A stretch of DNA of 64,000 bases from Apis mellifera (taxonomy: Eukaryota > Arthropoda > Insecta > Hymenoptera > Apidae), in the NCBI RefSeq assembly GCF_003254395.2, contig NC_037638.1, positions 10,352,086 to 10,416,085 on the forward strand, written 5' to 3'. This document shows positions 59,381 to 64,000 of the stretch, piece after piece; within the stretch, counting starts at the first letter, position 1, and each line of letters opens with the position of its first letter. A program made the translations under genes and the position numbers. The notes under the pieces are model-generated. The model made no database searches and was not told the DNA's origin. It saw nothing but the letters and a program-made list of their open reading frames with translations.

Positions 59381-62300
59381 GCTAAGCGCGCGGAGGCTGG
59401 CATTGATGCGTGTGCGCGTGTAGTGAGCGCGTGAAAGGACCCAACGCTGTGCGTACACACGTGCACAGCCGTGCAGCAGACAAACGAGGAGGAAAGAGGG
59501 GGACCGTACGCAACGACGCGGGGTGGAAAAGAAATAAAGAGAGAGCAGAAGTAAGAAGAAGAGCGTTAAAGAAGGAGAAAGAGAGTTGCGCGCTTAATAT
59601 TTCAGCGTCTCGAAATTCTGCCCCTGAATCATTAATCGCCCACCGTTGCGGTGCCTGGCCCCGCTCTCACCTTTTCCTCTCCTTCCCTCGCCCGCCTTTT
59701 ACTTTCACCACCCTTTATCTCTATAAATACTGCCCTCCTCCCTTCGATTAGAAAAATCTTACCGATATATTTCACATAGAGATCGGATTAATCTGAATCT
59801 CGTGAATATTAAAAATCGACGAGCCTCTCGATTTTAACCTCGATTTTCTTCCCCTTTCATTTCGCATTCATCGAGCGTGCTGGGAAGAAAAATTCCCTCC
59901 TCTCGCTGAGGAAGGGAAGGAGGCGCGAGGCGATAATTAGGCCTAGACGAGGGAGACAACGTTTCTGCCAGCAGTTATTAGTCGTGGTGGTCGGGTTGGG
60001 GGAGGAGGGTAGGTTGGGTTAACGTTGCAGAAAGGGGTGGCATAAAAGGGGAGTGGGTGGGTGGACGGGTGGCTGGCTTGTACCAAACAATGATATCGGG
60101 TATTTGATTTGTAACCGACGACAATACCGACTTGCGACCCCGCATTTCATCCCCCGTCTCACTTCCCTCCCTCCCCCTCCCCCCCGCTTCCACGCCATTC
60201 TCTATACCTGTACCGATACACTATACGCGTCTCTCGTGTACACGCGTGTGTGTATATACACGCGTATATACGAACCGGTGCAACCGAAGCAAGGCTATCG
60301 ATGCAAGTACACTTTCGCGTTGCCCCAAGTCGCCCTTTTCCTCCCTTTTCCGTATATATATATGAATATATTTACGCGTCTCATTTCTGCGTTTAATTAT
60401 TTAGAGAAGATTTGTTTGTTTATTCTTCTTTCCATCACTTGTATTCATATTTTCATATTTTTTGTAAATTGCAGAGAGATTGTAATGCAGAAAGAAGGAG
60501 AAGAAATGAATGATTCTTTCTTGTTCTCAACTCGATAACGTGTTAGAGCACGTATGTGCGCAGAGAAGAAATACAATCTTCGTGAAACGCGGAGGGAAGA
60601 GAAAAAGTCGGTCGTGTTTCAGGAAAGTCGCTGCGTGACTCGAATGGGCCTATTGACGCGTTAATTGCGCCTGAATAATTGAGGGCACCGTGCTTTTAAA
60701 ACGTCCGCCGATTCTCGAACCCTTGAAGGAGAGTGGATTACAAGAATTTTCCAATTTCCAAGCTGAAAATTGGCTGGGGACGCTGGAACTCTTCGTTTCT
60801 CGAACAGGACCTGGACCGTCGAAATTTCGGAGAGATAGATCAATTTCTCGGGGAGGAAAAGAGCGCCGGGTTGGATGGTGGAGAGAACGCACACAGTTCG
60901 ATACGGTTATCGCGCCGGCTATATAGTTGTATGCAATCGGAAGCACGGATAATGCTCGGAGCCAGCGGCTGAATTATTAAGGATTTTAGCTGTGTATCGC
61001 CGGAAGAGAAGGGTTCTCGGTGATCGTAAGAATATCTAACCTCGACGTGGCTCCTTCTATTATTCAACGGCTGTCATCCCCGTGTTGGGGTGGAACGCGC
61101 TACAAGAAAGCTTGAAAGCCCGATCGTACCACTTATTTCCCGATCGCTTGGCCCCCGCGTCTATTCCACTCCTCTTTCTTATATATATATATATATATTT
61201 TTTTTTCCTATAACAGATTTCCCCTCGCCTCCTCTTCACCAAAGATAGAGACAAATAAACGATCGCGTTCGAGTAATTGCTGTAATCGTTCGAAGAATCA
61301 CGAGCGCGTCTGGGAGGAACACTTTGGTATCTTTATTAAGAGGCGGGTGAAGCGGCGAGGAGCGAGGAGGTGAATTAACGGGAAAAAGGAGAGAGAACGG
61401 TGGAGAGGTAAAATGCTTAAATAGGGGCCTTTGTTCCGCCCGGGACCTTAAATCGTACCCTTTTTTTCGAGCCACGCGGTGTTTACATTTCGTCTGCCCG
61501 CCATTTCCTCGGCCAACCCCGCGCTTACACCTACAACATTGGATAAGAAGAGTTCGTAGCTCGAACTCGATCGATAAAAAAACTCTAAGATCTCCGGAAG
61601 GTGACGAAAAAGGAATCGCTTTCCTCGATAGCCTCCTTCTTCTTCAAATATTTCCTCGATTAGAGGGAAAAAAGGAAAGAATTAATGTTCAGAAACAATG
61701 ATTCAATAATCGATTCATATTTAGTAGCCCGTGCTGGACGTCCTTTTCTAAATATTCACTCGAGAATTAACATGAAAAGTTTGGGCTCGTTTCAGAAATG
61801 GATTGCTCCTCGAAACATGGAGAAAGAGAATCGATCGATCAGAGAGAAAAGATTGGCGATGGATCTCTGAACGGAGGGGTCCACTGGCCTCAAATTCTCC
61901 GTCCAATCGATAATATACGATTCTGCATGATTCTGCTTCGCGTATCACAATGACCCTCTGGGCAACCTATTCTACGACCCAGCGACCTCCCCACGTGCAC
62001 CACCGATCTACCTGGTCCCCGAGCTTGCGGTAGATAATGAGTGATTAGGTAATTAGTTGTCCAATATTCCACCTCCTCTCTCTCTCTGTCGTCGAACAAA
62101 ATTTTCTTCTCCAAGGTTTTCGAAGAAAGCAGAAGAAATATAAATTATTCCGTTCGATTATTATCAATTATCGGGATTTTGTTTGTTTCGTCGATCGAAT
62201 CGAGATCAATTTAATTCTGTTTGAGAATGGAATAAAGGGCGGCGGCGTGATTCAAGTTACCTGGTTACCATTGCCGCACGAACAATTTGGGTCATTCAAC

Positions 62301-64000
62301 GAGCTCCTGCTAGAGGAGCAGCAACACTAATGATCGGCTTTGCGGTGTATTAATAATATCGGGAATGATTGTCGATATATTTCGTATATATATATAAATT
62401 CGTATAAAATCGATATATTCGTATATATATAATATTTTTACGATATCGCTCTAATATATTCATCGAGAATAACTTTCTTTCTTTCGAGGATGTACGAGGA
62501 ATACAACAAAGCATTACGAATTTTAATAATTAATATCGCACCGCGATAAAGATAAACTTCGTTGAATTTAATGGAAATGTATTCTCTCGCCTCTATCCCC
62601 GTATACAATATTAATTGTTATAATACATATTCCTTTATTTTATTATTATTATTACACACCGGCAAAGGCTTGTGAATATAAACGAGATCCCCTTGCTAAC
62701 GACGGGAATTAATATTAAAAAAAGGATACTCTTAGTACTAAAACCATGTATAAAACGAAACTATACATTGAAATCATCTCTCCAGATACTTAAATATTCT
62801 CCAAAAAAAATCTATCTAAAACGTTATATATATAAAATCTTCTCGAAAGAAGAGAAAAGTTTCCAACTGCGAAAAAGGGGGAGAAGAGATGGAAACAGAG
62901 AGAGAGGCTCGAGAAAATCGAATTAATATTCGGGATAATATCGATCTGCAGAAACGAGGGGTCGCTCTCGTCCCCAAAAAGGAAAAAAAAAAAAGAAGAA
63001 AAGAAAAAAAGAAAGCGGTGGTATCCCTTCGACCGGGTATCACCACGCAACGCCAAGCCCTGCCCCCTTTATAAATATAACAATTAAACGTATGAGGGTC
63101 ACGGAACGAGGGGAGAGAGGGAGAGAGAGAGAGAGGCACGATACGCTGGAACGATCAACGCGAGAATATATATATATATATTTTACGGAACGTCAAACAG
63201 AAGGGAGAGATGGGCGAAGTTTGGAACGGGCACAAAACCTGTTCGAAACGTAAGTAATTTCAATCCGTAATGTATAATTCAAAAAAAAATCTCTCGACAA
63301 AATTTTTAATCTTTTCGTAACGATAACAATAATACGAAGATTCGAAGGCTGGATAAAATTCGTTTCCACCGCGAAACGGAGGAGGGGAGGAGGAGGAGAA
63401 ATTAGATTAAATTAGATTGAATAAAGTTAAATTGAATGAAATTACCGATGTCGAACTGGGTCGAATCGAGGGAGATGTGTATATCCCTCGAAGAAGAGAG
63501 AGAGAGAGAGATGGTATAAGCGGCGGAGGGAGAGGGAAGGTTCGAAAGAAAGAAAATGGAGGAGGAATGTGGGCGAGCGAGTTAATTCGCGGGACGAATT
63601 AAACGCGTGCGAGTTAACACGCGCGACAGAATCGTCGCCCGGGATGGTCGTAACCGTTTAAACGGCCGCGGTTGGATAAATTGTTGTATTAGTCACGGCA
63701 AGTTTATATTAATACGTCCCTTCTGTTCCCTCTGAAATTTCGCTTCGTCCCGCTTGTTACGACCGATGTTTACTACGCGCACGCGCGCACGTTTCTTTCT
63801 CTTAAAGGAAGTTTAAGAAAGAGAGAAAGAGAGTAGTTGCTTTCGATATTTCTCGAGGATCGGAGGAACGAATTCGTGAAATAATTGGGCCATTTTCTTT
63901 CAGGCAAAGATTCGTAGTTTTTCGATTCTCAAAAAATATAAGGATAATCTAAAGTTCATTAGATAGAGAATTCATTCATAAAATTCATTAGTTTTATCTT
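59381..64000. other. distal upstream or intergenic sequence, no gene recognised
   Basis: Complex islands at about 60640-60980, 61880-62060 (with TAATTAG homeodomain-type sites) and 62220-62360 (with a GCTCCT/AGGAGC short hairpin) alternate with A/T-rich DNA, a (TA)n near 61183-61198 and (GA)n arrays near 63120 and 63500. A 79-codon frame at 60733-60972 lacks a recognisable family. No tRNA, rRNA or transposase seen. Confidence 0.5.

Noticed and set aside
60733..60972. 79-codon plus-strand frame of fairly normal composition
   Set aside because: Overlapping frames on both strands are also open, there is no ATG of good context, and no motif is recognised.
1..64000. tRNA, rRNA and known insect miRNA genes
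   Set aside because: Scanned by eye for T-loop/anticodon patterns and for well-known conserved mature miRNAs; none was convincing. A covariance-model search would be decisive.
1..64000. Intact transposons, viral insertions or CRISPR arrays
   Set aside because: No transposase, reverse transcriptase or integrase-like frames, no paired long terminal repeats and no spaced direct repeats were seen. Repeats are microsatellites.

Overview
The window looks like nuclear DNA of an insect, most probably a bee or another aculeate hymenopteran. The evidence is one clear insect gene, very long spliced non-coding sequence, frequent CpG and TCGA/TTCGAA words, and dense (TA)n and (GA/CT)n microsatellites. 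The species cannot be named from sequence alone. Bacterial features (operons, ribosome binding sites, CRISPR, insertion sequences) are absent.

One protein-coding exon is certain. It lies on the minus strand at 53892-52924 and is the first coding exon of a bric-a-brac (bab) type transcription factor. It encodes an N-terminal BTB/POZ domain, a basic patch, a proline run, a 15-glutamine tract and the conserved segment that precedes the Bab DNA-binding region. It ends at a good splice donor in phase 0. No exon for the expected psq/AT-hook DNA-binding domain was found to the left, so positions 52923 to 1 are read as one first intron of at least 52.9 kb, open at the left edge.

Upstream of the start codon (53893 to about 56800) is a purine-rich leader on the transcribed strand, a polypyrimidine tract that could mark a 5' UTR splice acceptor near 54500, CT/GA tracts, and a very GC- and CpG-rich block (about 55570-56660) that is the best promoter or first-exon candidate. 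From 56.8 to 64 kb there is mostly unrecognised intergenic or 5' sequence. It contains one weak candidate plus-strand coding exon (58744-58853, a hydrophobic segment) and a repeat-like segment at about 59231-59380.

The intron alternates between low-complexity blocks (polypurine, polypyrimidine, TA repeats) and islands of complex sequence that may be enhancers. Notable islands are: three copies of the NRF-1/Ewg-type palindrome GCGCATGCGC within 8 kb (28.9, 29.2 and 37.0 kb), one of them next to a CACGTG and a CTCGCGAG motif; an Ets-type site with TCTCGCGAG at 47.0 kb; two strong G-quadruplex motifs (4.67 and 10.83 kb); a drifting pentanucleotide array at 12.1 kb; and a 13-bp perfect inverted repeat at 52.2 kb. 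No convincing transposon gene, tRNA, rRNA or known miRNA was recognised, and no wholly new biological system is claimed. The regulatory roles proposed here are hypotheses.
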